This document shows positions 33,523-42,731 of a stretch of 64,000 nucleotides of DNA, piece by piece; the stretch's first letter is position 1; each line of letters starts with the position of its first letter. Source of the DNA: Deltaproteobacteria bacterium (GTDB taxonomy: Bacteria; Myxococcota_A; Polyangia; Polyangiales; Ga0077539). The stretch lies in contig JAUXYJ010000105.1 in NCBI GenBank assembly GCA_030694465.1, positions 1 to 64,000 on the forward strand, given 5' to 3'. The position numbers were made by a program, and so were the translations under genes. The notes below the pieces were generated by a model, which was not told where the DNA came from, did not search any database, and saw only the letters and a list, made by a program, of their open reading frames with translations.

Positions 33523-35474
33523 GGACCCATCGCGGGCGCACACGCCTGTTGCAGTGCGTCGTTGGATGCGTCGCGATGAGCGTCGCGATTCGTGCAAACG
33601 CTCAGGTTGTAGAGCCGTCGATTGACGTGCAGACGCTTTGGCCCGTGGCCGGAGCGACGCCGACCGCTGTCCAGCGAAGCGCCGAAGTCTCACCGCATTT
33701 GTCACTGAGCTTTGCGCTCGCGATGAACCACGCCGTGCAACCACTCGTGCTCCGCTCGGTGAGCGACCCACAGCGCCAGGTCTCTGCGATTGATCAAGTA
33801 AATACCGTGGATTTTCTCTGGTCGTTCGCGTTGTTCGACCGCGTTCAGATCATGGCTGCGCTGCCGCTTGTGGTCGGGCAAACGGGTGAGGGGATCGCGC
33901 CCATTGTGGGCGGCGGAGCAAGCTCGGCGCTCTCGCTGATCGCGGTGCGCGACGTGCGGTTTGACGTGGGTGTACAGCTGCTACGTCGTCCGCGCAGGAC
34001 ATTTGCCAATGGATTTGCCCTTCGCGCTGACATGGGCGTGACCGTGCCCACGGGCGATTTGCGGTTTCAAGGAGCTGGCTCGCCGGTGCTGGTACCAATG
34101 CTGGTTGGCGATCTGCGCGCGGGCTGGCTGACCGTGACTGCCAACGCTGGCGCACGCGTCAGGTTTGAGTCGCGGACGTTCGCCAGCGTGGTTTTTGGCT
34201 CGCAGATTCTCGCGAGTGTGGGCGTCGCTGTGAGGCATCCGTCGCTCCAGCGGCTCGCGGTCTCGGTCGACGGGCAGGTGCTCGTTCCGGTCGGCGCGGT
34301 GCCGCAAATTGAGTGCGCTGTGGGCCCCTGTTCGCAGTCTTCGCAGCTCGCAGCGGAGCTCTTTGTGGGCGGCCGCTATGCGGTGGATCGCGGCCGCGAC
34401 GTAGAGGTCACGTTGGGAGTGGGAGCTCCGTTGTCCGGCGCCGCGGGAGTGCCGTTGGTGCGTGGGCTCATCGGTCTGAGCTACACCCCGCGAGGTCTCG
34501 ACGATGACGGTGACGGCGTGCGCGAGTCCGACGATCGTTGTCCAACAGAGGCCGAAGACCGTGACGGATTTCAGGACGAAGATGGTTGCCCAGACCTAGA
34601 CAACGACGCTGACGGGATCGCGGACACGGCCGATCGATGTCCCAATGAGCCCGAAGACGTAGACAATTTTCAGGACGGAGACGGGTGTCCCGAAGCCGAC
34701 AATGACGGCGATGGCGTCTTGGATGCGGACGACGTCTGTGCGGTCGAAGCCGCAGGGTCTCGCCCGGATCCCTCGCAGCGCGGCTGCCCGTTGCGCGATC
34801 GCGACGGAGACGAAGTGCTCGACGCGGACGACCAGTGTCCCGATGAGGCCGTGGGCGAGCGCGCAGATCCTGCGCATCGTGGTTGCCCGCTGCCAGATCG
34901 TGATCACGACGGTGTCGCCGACGCTGTGGACCAGTGCGTGTCGGATCCTGAGGGTGAGACTCCCGATCGATTTCGCCGCGGTTGCCCGGATCCCGATCGG
35001 GACCACGACGGCGTGCTCAACGAGGTGGACGCGTGCGTTGCGCAACCCGAGACGATTAACGGAGTTCAAGACCAAGACGGCTGCCCGGACGCGGGTGAAG
35101 AGCTCGTGTCGCTTGGCCGCTCGGCGGTGCTGTTCTCGAATGTGATTCGGCTGCCCGTTCGTGCGCGGACGCTGCGAGCTCAGGACCGGGCGATGTTTGC
35201 CCAGGCGGCCCAGCGCTTGCGTGGCCTGGGCTCAGAGCTTGCGCGCGTCACCGTGCAGGTCGTAGGCCCCGCGCGGGATCCCGGGGATGCCGCTGCGCTG
35301 CGTCTGGCGGGGCTTGTACTTGACGCGCTCGTCGAGGCTGGCCTCTCGCGATCCACTCTGACAACGACAGCGTGGGCGGCCCCGCCTCCGGTCGCTGGGA
35401 CGCGTCAACCGGCGCGGCCTCCGGTGGGCGAAGTGCGTGTTCAGATCATGCGCAATGCCGGCGTGGGTCGTTAG
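33519..35474 (+). CDS. Outer-membrane protein with TSP3 repeats and degenerate OmpA-like C-terminus
   Basis: The 651-residue product has a signal peptide (to about residue 28, IRANAQ), a beta-barrel-like N-half (about 30-330), then at least six thrombospondin type 3 Ca-binding repeats (about 330-530; motifs DDDGDGVRESDDRCP and similar). A C-terminal domain (about 535-651) has the OmpA size and beta-alpha order but lacks the usual peptidoglycan-binding motif. This is a known myxobacterial plan for envelope proteins. It overlaps the C2-PDZ gene and sits directly before the MCE gene, so it may anchor that system at the outer membrane. Confidence 0.83.
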   Translation: MRTHRGRTRLLQCVVGCVAMSVAIRANAQVVEPSIDVQTLWPVAGATPTAVQRSAEVSPHLSLSFALAMNHAVQPLVLRSVSDPQRQVSAIDQVNTVDFLWSFALFDRVQIMAALPLVVGQTGEGIAPIVGGGASSALSLIAVRDVRFDVGVQLLRRPRRTFANGFALRADMGVTVPTGDLRFQGAGSPVLVPMLVGDLRAGWLTVTANAGARVRFESRTFASVVFGSQILASVGVAVRHPSLQRLAVSVDGQVLVPVGAVPQIECAVGPCSQSSQLAAELFVGGRYAVDRGRDVEVTLGVGAPLSGAAGVPLVRGLIGLSYTPRGLDDDGDGVRESDDRCPTEAEDRDGFQDEDGCPDLDNDADGIADTADRCPNEPEDVDNFQDGDGCPEADNDGDGVLDADDVCAVEAAGSRPDPSQRGCPLRDRDGDEVLDADDQCPDEAVGERADPAHRGCPLPDRDHDGVADAVDQCVSDPEGETPDRFRRGCPDPDRDHDGVLNEVDACVAQPETINGVQDQDGCPDAGEELVSLGRSAVLFSNVIRLPVRARTLRAQDRAMFAQAAQRLRGLGSELARVTVQVVGPARDPGDAAALRLAGLVLDALVEAGLSRSTLTTTAWAAPPPVAGTRQPARPPVGEVRVQIMRNAGVGR

Positions 35475-35528
35475 TAAACCTAAGCGACCGCTGCGAGACA
35501 AATCGCGGTAGGGTGCAGAAGACTGCCG

Positions 35529-37013
35529 ATGCGTAACTTATCCAGCGCCTTCAAAGTGGGCCTGCTTCTGATCGTGGCGATCGTGGGCAGCGTGTTTTTG
35601 TATCGCGTGGTCGTTCAGCGCGGTTCTGGCGCAGGGGGCTACAGAGTCTATGCGCTGTTTCGCGATGCCTCGGGTTTGGTCCCTCGCTCGCGTGTGACCA
35701 TGGCCGGCATCCCGGTCGGGCGCATCGATACGATTCGCCTGCAAGACGGGATGGCCCGCGTCGAGATGGTGATCTCTCGCGAGGTTGAGCTTTACGACGA
35801 CGCGACGGTGTCTCGCAAAGCGTCCTCGCTGTTGGGTGAGTTCTTGATGGTGCTCGCGCCGGGCACTGCGGGGACGCGGCGCATCGGGGATGGCGAGCGG
35901 GTGCGGGTGCTTCAAGAGGGCGCAACGACGGACGATATTCTCCAAAATGTAAACGCGATCACCCGCCGTGTGCGAGACGTGACCGACCGCGTCGGGGATG
36001 TCTTTGGCAACGACGAGGGTCGGAGACAGATGGCAGAAGCCCTGCGAAATCTCACAGAGACAACGCAAGAGATCAACCGTCTCGTCCACGCAAACAGCGA
36101 GGCAGTCACCCACACGATCCGCAACGTGGACCACCTCACCACCGAGGCGGATCCCCGCGTGCAGCGGTTGCTTGCCAATCTTGAGCGCGCTTCGCAGCGC
36201 GTCGACACGATCGTTGCGGACAATCAGCCCAACATCAATGACACGATCCGCAATGTGCAAGAGACCATGCGCAACGCCAACGCGGCGTCGCGTGATCTGC
36301 GCGAGTCGCTTGGGCACGTGAACAGTGTGACCGCGGGGATCGATCGTGGGGAGGGGACAGTGGGCCGTCTTGTGCGGGACGATCACTTGGTCAACGAGGT
36401 CGAGGGCGTGGCCGAGGGCCTCAACGATCTTGTTGCTCCCATTGGGCGTTTGCAGCTCATCCTAGGGCTCAGGACCGAGTACAATTTTGTCATCAATGGT
36501 CTGAAGAGTTACCTGGAATTTCGCCTGCAGCCTCGCGAAGATCGCCACATGCTCTTTCAGATCATCGACGATCCGCGTGGCATCGTAGATCGGCGCTCGG
36601 TGATCCGTACGAGCACCAACCCTGCGGATCCTGCGATGTGGCGAGAGACCACGGAGTCGACGCAGCGTGGCGTCCGATTTACGCTGCAATTTGCTCGGCG
36701 GCTTGGGCCTGCGACGTTTCGGTTCGGCATTATGGAGAGCGTGGGTGGGATCGGTGTTGACCTCAACGCGCTGCGCGATCGGGTCGAAGTGCGCACGGAC
36801 CTCTTTGACTTTTCAACCAGCCAATTGCCACGTCTTCGCGTGATGGGCGCTTACGCGATGCTCCAGCATGTGTACGTGCTCGCAGGTGTAGACGACGTGT
36901 TGAACCCTCAACGCGCAGATGTGTTCTTGGGCGCGCAGCTGCGGTTTCGAGACGACGATCTGCGCACGCTCTTGCTCTTTGCCGGAGGCCTGCTCGGCAC
37001 GGTGGCGCGCTGA
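35529..37013 (+). CDS. MCE/MlaD-family lipid-trafficking protein
   Basis: The 494-residue product has an N-terminal membrane anchor (about residues 8-26: FKVGLLLIVAIVGSVFLY), an MCE domain (about 40-125; FRDASGLVPRSRVTMAGIPVG) and a long helical section (about 130-310) with repeated heptads that would form the usual tunnel-like extension, ending in a beta-rich domain. MCE proteins shuttle phospholipids between envelope membranes, with an ABC transporter. The partner ATPase (37016) and permease (37702) follow, but they are of the LolD/MacB kind, not MlaF/MlaE. Confidence 0.87.
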   Translation: MRNLSSAFKVGLLLIVAIVGSVFLYRVVVQRGSGAGGYRVYALFRDASGLVPRSRVTMAGIPVGRIDTIRLQDGMARVEMVISREVELYDDATVSRKASSLLGEFLMVLAPGTAGTRRIGDGERVRVLQEGATTDDILQNVNAITRRVRDVTDRVGDVFGNDEGRRQMAEALRNLTETTQEINRLVHANSEAVTHTIRNVDHLTTEADPRVQRLLANLERASQRVDTIVADNQPNINDTIRNVQETMRNANAASRDLRESLGHVNSVTAGIDRGEGTVGRLVRDDHLVNEVEGVAEGLNDLVAPIGRLQLILGLRTEYNFVINGLKSYLEFRLQPREDRHMLFQIIDDPRGIVDRRSVIRTSTNPADPAMWRETTESTQRGVRFTLQFARRLGPATFRFGIMESVGGIGVDLNALRDRVEVRTDLFDFSTSQLPRLRVMGAYAMLQHVYVLAGVDDVLNPQRADVFLGAQLRFRDDDLRTLLLFAGGLLGTVAR

Positions 37014-37015
37014 AG

Positions 37016-37705
37016 GTGGCAGGGCCATCTCCTGAGCCAACGGTGTTGCTCGCGATGTCGGGTGTGACTCGGACGTTTAAGGCGACCGGGCGAGAGATCC
37101 TCGCGGGCGTCGATCTCACCGTCCATGCGGGGGAATTTGTCGCGATTGTGGGTCGTTCGGGGAGCGGCAAGAGCACCGTGTTGACCATCGCTGCAGGGCT
37201 TGACGTGGCGTATGGAGGCTCGGCGAAGCTGTGTGGCCACGAGCTTCGGACGATGAGTGACCGTGACCGTACGGTGCTCAGGCGCGAGACTGTTGGGATG
37301 GTGTTTCAGCTGTTTCATCTCGTGTCGGACTGGACGGTCGAAGAGAACGTCGCGCTCTCGCAGATGTTCTTGACCTCGCGTGCGCGGCCGTCGGTAAGTG
37401 AGCTCTTGGAGCAGGTGGGATTGCAGGGATTTGAGAGACGTCGCCCGACCGAACTCTCGGGCGGTCAGCGACAGCGTGTCGCGATCGCGCGCGCGCTCTA
37501 CGCCGACGGGCCGCTCTTGCTCTGCGACGAGCCCACCGGATCGCTGGACCGAGAGACTGGGCAGTCGGTGCTAGAGTTGTTCGCTCAATTGCACAAAATA
37601 CGAGCAAAAACCCTCGTCGTTGTGACCCATGATGACCGCGTGACTGCCATCGCTGATCGCGTACTGTTCTTAGAAGATGGACGACTGCGGGAGGAGCAAA
37701 AATGA
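37016..37705 (+). CDS. ABC transporter ATPase, LolD/MacB type
   Basis: The 229-residue product has Walker A VGRSGSGKST near residue 42, the Q-loop FQLFHLVSDWTV, signature LSGGQRQRVAIARAL and Walker B LLLCDEPTGSLD. These motifs place it in the LolD/MacB group, which powers lipoprotein release or efflux through FtsX-type permeases by a mechanotransmission mode. GTG start. It begins two bases after the MCE stop codon and overlaps the permease start, so the three are one operon. Confidence 0.9.
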   Translation: MAGPSPEPTVLLAMSGVTRTFKATGREILAGVDLTVHAGEFVAIVGRSGSGKSTVLTIAAGLDVAYGGSAKLCGHELRTMSDRDRTVLRRETVGMVFQLFHLVSDWTVEENVALSQMFLTSRARPSVSELLEQVGLQGFERRRPTELSGGQRQRVAIARALYADGPLLLCDEPTGSLDRETGQSVLELFAQLHKIRAKTLVVVTHDDRVTAIADRVLFLEDGRLREEQK

Positions 37706-39111
37706 TGGCACTCGGGGCGCTGCGGCTGCTCGGGCGCAACCTTCGTCGTACGAGCGGCGCGTTTGTGCTCGCTGCGGTCGGGATTACCGTAGGGATCGCC
37801 GCGCTCGTGTTTTTCTTGGGGCTCTCGTCGGGGCTGCGGGCGGTGGTCTTGGGGAGGATCTTTAGGATCGATCGGGTCGAGATTGTTCCTCGTGAGCAGT
37901 CGGTCGGAGCCCTCGCGGCGATGTTCGCGAGCGCTCCGAGGGGGATCGCGCCAGAGGCCATTGTCACAATCGAACACATCGAGGGTGTGCGCGCGGTCTA
38001 TCCAAAACTTAGATTGCTGTTTCCTCACTCGGGCCGAGGTGGGAGAGAGCTCTTTGGTCGCAACATTGGCGCAGGTGAGCTGATCGCGGACGGCATCGAC
38101 CCGGCGCTGGTTCGAGACGAGCTGGCTCCGGGGCTTCGCTTCGAAGATGACCACGCCCTGAGCAGCGGCCGCCCTTGCGCGTCTCGCAACGCGTGCCCTG
38201 AAAACGAGCGATGCGCGACCGAGATCATCGGGGGTGGGGAGAGCGTGTTTCCGGGGCGATGTGAGCGGCTGATCCCCGCGGTGGTGAGCCCCTATCTGCT
38301 CGAGGTGTTTGACGGAGCGATCGCGCCTGCGCACAACCTCCCGCCAGTGGCGCGTGCGCTCGCCCGTGGCGCGACGGGCCTCGAGCTTGAGTGGGATCTC
38401 GGCCGTGCAGGGCTCGGCACGGCGTCGCGGGGCACGCAGCGGAGGGTGTACGCGCGGATTATCGGGGTGACCTCGCGCGCGATTGATCTCGGTGTCACCG
38501 TGCCGCTCTCGGTGGCTCGTAGGCTCAACACCGAGTACGTCGGTGCCGCGGCGGCGCAGCGCTACACCAGCGCGATTGTGGTGCTGGACCGGCCCGAGGC
38601 GGCTGCCACGGTGACCGCGCAAGCGCGCCAGTTGGGGCTTGAGATCAAGACCGATGGGGCAGAACAGATGGGGCTGCTGGTCTCGATCGTGACAGCGGTG
38701 CTCACGCTTACCAGCGCGGTGATCGTGTTGCTCGCTGCGATGTCGATCGCGCAGGCGCTCGCGGCACGTGTCCGGGCGCGCGAAGGCGAGATCGCGTTGT
38801 TGCGCGTGAGCGGAGCCACCCGATCGTTTGTGTTTTGGCTGGTGATTGGTGAGTCCTTGGTGATCGGGCTGATGGCGTCTCTGGTCGGGATCCTCGCGGC
38901 GCGCGGACTGGCCTTGGCGTGGAACCGCTGGGTCGGTCAGGGTCTGCCTGCGTTTCCGTTTAAGCCGGACGACTGGTTTGTGTGGCACCCGAGGCACTTG
39001 GCGGGCGCCATGCTCTTTGGCGTGACCGCGTGCGTACTGGGAGCGGTCGCGCCTGCGCTGAGAGCAGCGAGGACGGCCCCTGGTGAGGTGCTCTCGCGGG
39101 GCGTCGGCTGA
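37702..39111 (+). CDS. FtsX/MacB-type ABC permease with Cys-rich periplasmic insert
   Basis: The 469-residue product has an N-terminal membrane helix (LAAVGITVGIAALVFFLG), a large periplasmic domain (about 50-325), and three C-terminal helices with the FtsX-like motif LLRVSGATRSFVFWLVIGES. This is the LolE/MacB/FtsX plan. The periplasmic domain has a Cys-rich patch (four Cys around residues 157-187, including RPCASRNACPENERCATE) likely held by disulfides. It pairs with the upstream ATPase and with the MCE protein. Substrate might be lipoprotein, lipid or peptide; not decided. Confidence 0.87.
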   Translation: MMALGALRLLGRNLRRTSGAFVLAAVGITVGIAALVFFLGLSSGLRAVVLGRIFRIDRVEIVPREQSVGALAAMFASAPRGIAPEAIVTIEHIEGVRAVYPKLRLLFPHSGRGGRELFGRNIGAGELIADGIDPALVRDELAPGLRFEDDHALSSGRPCASRNACPENERCATEIIGGGESVFPGRCERLIPAVVSPYLLEVFDGAIAPAHNLPPVARALARGATGLELEWDLGRAGLGTASRGTQRRVYARIIGVTSRAIDLGVTVPLSVARRLNTEYVGAAAAQRYTSAIVVLDRPEAAATVTAQARQLGLEIKTDGAEQMGLLVSIVTAVLTLTSAVIVLLAAMSIAQALAARVRAREGEIALLRVSGATRSFVFWLVIGESLVIGLMASLVGILAARGLALAWNRWVGQGLPAFPFKPDDWFVWHPRHLAGAMLFGVTACVLGAVAPALRAARTAPGEVLSRGVG

Positions 39112-39141
39112 TTGACAAACTTACGCTGTAAGCCAGTGATT

Positions 39142-41601
39142 TTACGGAGGAAGTCGCACGACTCGTACGCGACCCGTCTGCTCTTCGCCGACGTACAGCA
39201 GCGGTTGCCCGCCGTTGCTCGCCCAAGCGAGCGCCGAAGGGCCCGCGAGCCTCGCGTTGCGCGCATCGTTGCCGTCACCCGCAGAGACATTGTTTGGGAG
39301 CGTGCCGCCGCCGGCGATCCTACGAACTCGATTGGTCTGTAAATCGACAGCATAAACGCGATTGGCTGCGCGATCCGCGATGTACAGTGTGTTGCCCGCT
39401 TCGTTGACGGCGAGGGCTGCGGGGTCTGAGATGCTGATGCTGGTCGAGAGCGAGTTGTCAGGGGGCCCATCCGCGGCCAACGACGCGATGGTGTTTTGAT
39501 AGTTGCCCGCGGCAAGGCTCGCCGACGTGGGCGAACCCGAGATGCGAAACACTGCGTGTTGGACGTTGTCTGCGACAAAGAGCTCAGCACGCGGACCGCT
39601 GTAGGCCATGGCCGTCACGTTGCGGAGGCGAAGTGTGGCCGATGGCGTCGTGCTGCCGACCATGGTCGAGGGTGTGGTCTCGGTTCCGGACTCGCCAATC
39701 GCGAGCCCTGCGAGTCGCGAATAGGTGTTGCCGGTGAGGTCCAGCGTCTGGACAAACATGGCACCGAATCCGCGGCGCGAGGCTACGAAGGCGAAGAGCG
39801 TTCCGCCTACGCCGCTGGCGCGAAAGGCTGCGATGGCGCTGGGGCTATCCAGACGAAGACTGCTCATGGGGCCCGCGTTGGGTGGGCTTGGGACGCTGTA
39901 GGTCCCCACATTGATCATGCCCGCGAGGGGCACCACGTTGTCTCCATTGAGCTGCGCGACGATGTGTCGATCACGCACCGCGATGAGCGCACCTTGCACG
40001 CCGATCGGGCTCGGGAGGGGCGCCATGTCTGCGATGTCCATTGGCTCAATGCTGGCGGGCGGGAGCGCGCGTGAGAGCATGCTGATCCCCTGACCCAAGA
40101 GCACAGATGGAGTGTTATTGGTCAGCAAATAGGCTCGATATTCGAGCGGTGCCGACCACAGCACGTTGGCCTGGCTGAGCGTTGTTGTGGCGAGCGCGAC
40201 GAGTCCAGAGACCCCACCGGATCGAAGACCCGATCGCGAAGCCACGGCGCGAACGCCTCCCAACGAACCGAGGGCATCGACGGTGCTTGTGCCGCCCATG
40301 AGATCAAAGCGGACGCGATAGAGCGTGCGTGAGCCTCGTTCGAGAAAGTAGAGATTGCGGCTGTCTGGTCCGAGGGCCATGCCTGCGAGCCGCCCGAGGT
40401 TGTAGGTGCCCGCGATGCCTGGGGCGCCGCATGCGGTGCCAGCGCCCGCGACCAGCCGGACGACAGGCACCATGGCGTTGACGTCCACACGATAGATCGA
40501 GCAGTGATCGATCGGATCTTGGACATACAGCGTGTCGCCGGTGGGAGAGAGCGCCAGATCGCCAAGCGTTCCCAGCGTTGCGGAGGCGGCAGAGACGCTC
40601 CCGCTCGCGGTGCTGGGGAGCGACACGGCCGTTGTGCAACCAGCGCCTGCGACCAACGAGAGCCCGCCAGACGATGCGCCCGTCGAGGGGTTGATCGAGA
40701 ACCCGCGAACCCGGCAGTTTCCTTGGTCCGCGACAAAGACACGGCGCGCGGAGCCTACTCCCACGGCTGGACCCATACGCACCGCGCTGGGCAGGCGAAA
40801 CGACGCTGACAATGGAGCGACCGCGGTCGCGTCGTACCCAAGAGTGCAGGTGAAGCTGTTGCTGCAAGGTCGACCGGCCCAGAGTCGCAGCGCGGATTCT
40901 CCGCCGTAAATCGCGTTGTTTGCGATCACGAGAGTGAATGCGTCCACGCGTTCGACGCCCGAGAGGGCCGTATGCACGACGAAACCCGGATCGAATGCCG
41001 ACACCATCGGTGCGGGGCTGTTGATCGGACCGAGAGCGACCAGTTGATTGCTCCGATCGTCCGCAGCGAGAAGCTCAGGAGACGCACCGTTGAGTCCATG
41101 GAGACCCGTGATGTGACCGAGCGATGCCGCGAGCGCAGGGCCGTCGATCAGCCGTTCGCTCAGGCGTCCTGTGCCACCGATCAGTCGTGGTGTTCCCGAG
41201 CCCGTGACCTCGAACAATCGCCCAGTCGCGCTGTCGCTGACTACCGCTCGAAACGGGCTGTCACTCAACACCGTCAGCCGGTCTGGCGAGATGATCTCAG
41301 AGCTCTCTGCAACAAAGTCTTCGCCTGCGAGGGCTTGGATGCATGGCGCCCCGGCCGCGAGAACCGCGCCGCATCCCATGGGAAGCGCAGCGTCGGCGTC
41401 GGTGGCATCTGTGGGGTCTACCCGATCGGGGCTCGCGTCTGCCGCGTCTTGCGGCGTGACGACGTCCAGTGTGTCTGCGCCAGCGTCGCGAGGTCTCTCG
41501 ACATCGGAGCCAGCGTCGGGACTCTGAATCAGCGCGGGGTCATAGACCCGACAGGCGACAAGCGGGAGAAGAAGCAAGACTGACGAATGGCGACGAATCA
41601 C
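39142..41601 (-). CDS. Large lipoprotein with beta-propeller (NHL-like) repeats
   Basis: The product is 819 residues from the GTG at 41601. It has a lipid signal (IRRHSSVLLLLPLVACRVY, lipobox LVAC), an Asp/Ala/Val/Pro linker (about 25-75), then many repeats of the form ...PSAVRMG..., VFVADQGNCRVRGFSI, LYVQDPIDHCSIYRVD, LFVADNVQHAVFRISG and LYIADRAANRVYAVDL. These are NHL/six-bladed propeller blades, used for protein or ligand binding. A longer start at 41658 (also GTG) is possible. The gene is alone on its strand here; the partner is unknown. Confidence 0.8.
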   Translation of the reverse strand: MIRRHSSVLLLLPLVACRVYDPALIQSPDAGSDVERPRDAGADTLDVVTPQDAADASPDRVDPTDATDADAALPMGCGAVLAAGAPCIQALAGEDFVAESSEIISPDRLTVLSDSPFRAVVSDSATGRLFEVTGSGTPRLIGGTGRLSERLIDGPALAASLGHITGLHGLNGASPELLAADDRSNQLVALGPINSPAPMVSAFDPGFVVHTALSGVERVDAFTLVIANNAIYGGESALRLWAGRPCSNSFTCTLGYDATAVAPLSASFRLPSAVRMGPAVGVGSARRVFVADQGNCRVRGFSINPSTGASSGGLSLVAGAGCTTAVSLPSTASGSVSAASATLGTLGDLALSPTGDTLYVQDPIDHCSIYRVDVNAMVPVVRLVAGAGTACGAPGIAGTYNLGRLAGMALGPDSRNLYFLERGSRTLYRVRFDLMGGTSTVDALGSLGGVRAVASRSGLRSGGVSGLVALATTTLSQANVLWSAPLEYRAYLLTNNTPSVLLGQGISMLSRALPPASIEPMDIADMAPLPSPIGVQGALIAVRDRHIVAQLNGDNVVPLAGMINVGTYSVPSPPNAGPMSSLRLDSPSAIAAFRASGVGGTLFAFVASRRGFGAMFVQTLDLTGNTYSRLAGLAIGESGTETTPSTMVGSTTPSATLRLRNVTAMAYSGPRAELFVADNVQHAVFRISGSPTSASLAAGNYQNTIASLAADGPPDNSLSTSISISDPAALAVNEAGNTLYIADRAANRVYAVDLQTNRVRRIAGGGTLPNNVSAGDGNDARNARLAGPSALAWASNGGQPLLYVGEEQTGRVRVVRLPP

Positions 41602-41720
41602 AGGCAGAAGCGTGCCACCTGCGCCGTGTTGACGGCAACTGTCTCGTATTGTGACCACCGACGATTCGTACTGAATCGTGCGACAAGCGTGACGATGGCG
41701 TAGGGCGCGAAGTGGCGGTT

Positions 41721-42596
41721 CTAGCGCGCGGAGAAGCAGATCTCGACGCGGCTCACGATCAGCGAACTTGAGGGACCCCCTGGAGTAATTCTCAGCAAAA
41801 TTCCTGCATTAGAGGGGCGAAACGCGCTGGTCGCGCTGGCGTTGTACCAGCGGTAGGGTGCGCTATTGGCGACACTTCCGGCGGGTGTGGCGCCGGCACC
41901 GTCGAAGGTCATCCACGAAAATGAGCCAGACGATCCGGTGCTAAAACTTCGGCCATAGATCGACAACGTGACGTCGCTGATGCTGCCCAGGCCTGCGGTG
42001 CTCAGCTCGACGTCGATAAAGTTGGTGCTTCTCAGCTCAAGACCGCCTTCGCCCAAGAAAGTGTCCGTGAACGTTGGGGTGTACGAGCCGATCGCGCCAC
42101 GGCTGTACGCGCCCGCTCGCCAACGCGCGCGATCTGGAAGTGTGTTTGCTTCGTACTCGACGTAGGCGCGCGTGTTGGGGCCACTTCCTCGCCAGCGAAA
42201 CCGCGCGACATGCGTCCCGGTCACGCCCGCTAGGCAACCCCCAGGCGCGGGCATCGTGTCTCTTGCTGCGTCGATTATCGCTGACGAATCGCTGGAAACT
42301 ACGTCAGTGACATCGGACGGAGGGTCGCTCGCGGTGTCTCCGGCGACGTCGCCGGATTGGACCCTAGCGTCCATGTCGCGCCCAGCTTCGTGGGCGACCT
42401 CAGCGTCTTGCACAACATCGAAGTCGGCGTCTTCGGAGGTGACGGCGTCGAGCGCTACGGTGTCGTCGACGCCGCGGTCAAGCGGTGTGCTGTCCGCGCT
42501 CGAGACGTCTTGCCTGCGGTTGCTTGGGGAGTCGTCGCTGCAGGCGGCCGCAGTGAGCGCCAGGGCGAAGAGAAAGACGCGGTTCGGAGTGGCCAT
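41721..42596 (-). CDS. Lipoprotein with Asp-rich linker
   Basis: The 291-residue product begins MATPNRVFLFALALTAAACS with lipobox AAAC. A long acidic linker (about 20-125) rich in Asp, Val, Ser and Ala follows, typical of myxobacterial cell-surface lipoproteins. The C-terminal domain (about 130-291) has beta-rich blocks (ARFRWRGSGPNTRAYVEY, STNFIDVELSTAGLGSI, GRSFSTGSSGSFSWMTFDG) and ends IVSRVEICFSAR, but no known fold was assigned. It is divergent from the PilZ gene at 42732. The palindrome at 42339-42356 lies inside its linker-coding region. Confidence 0.75.
   Translation of the reverse strand: MATPNRVFLFALALTAAACSDDSPSNRRQDVSSADSTPLDRGVDDTVALDAVTSEDADFDVVQDAEVAHEAGRDMDARVQSGDVAGDTASDPPSDVTDVVSSDSSAIIDAARDTMPAPGGCLAGVTGTHVARFRWRGSGPNTRAYVEYEANTLPDRARWRAGAYSRGAIGSYTPTFTDTFLGEGGLELRSTNFIDVELSTAGLGSISDVTLSIYGRSFSTGSSGSFSWMTFDGAGATPAGSVANSAPYRWYNASATSAFRPSNAGILLRITPGGPSSSLIVSRVEICFSAR
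42339..42356. repeat. 18-bp perfect palindrome, core shared with 308-327
   Basis: The 18 bases are perfectly palindromic and the central 16 match the palindrome at 308-327 exactly. It lies in the linker region of the lipoprotein gene and would code for a SGDVAG-type stretch there, so codon constraints alone could have produced it. The matching copy in non-coding DNA makes chance less certain. Confidence 0.4.
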
Positions 42597-42731
42597 GGGT
42601 GACGTCGAACGTAGTCGGTTCAGAGCGACGCGTCACCGCGGGTTGGGCAATCTTGGAATTCGTGGGCTGGACATTGCGTCGCGCGCTCGGCAGGGTGATG
42701 GCGTTGTACTGCTGAGAGGGAGTCGCTCGTC

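Noticed and set aside
39118..39133. ACTTACGCTGTAAGCC, reverse complement found at 46295-46310
   Set aside because: A 16-base match between two places is expected about once by chance in a 64-kb window; the second copy is inside the uvrA coding sequence.
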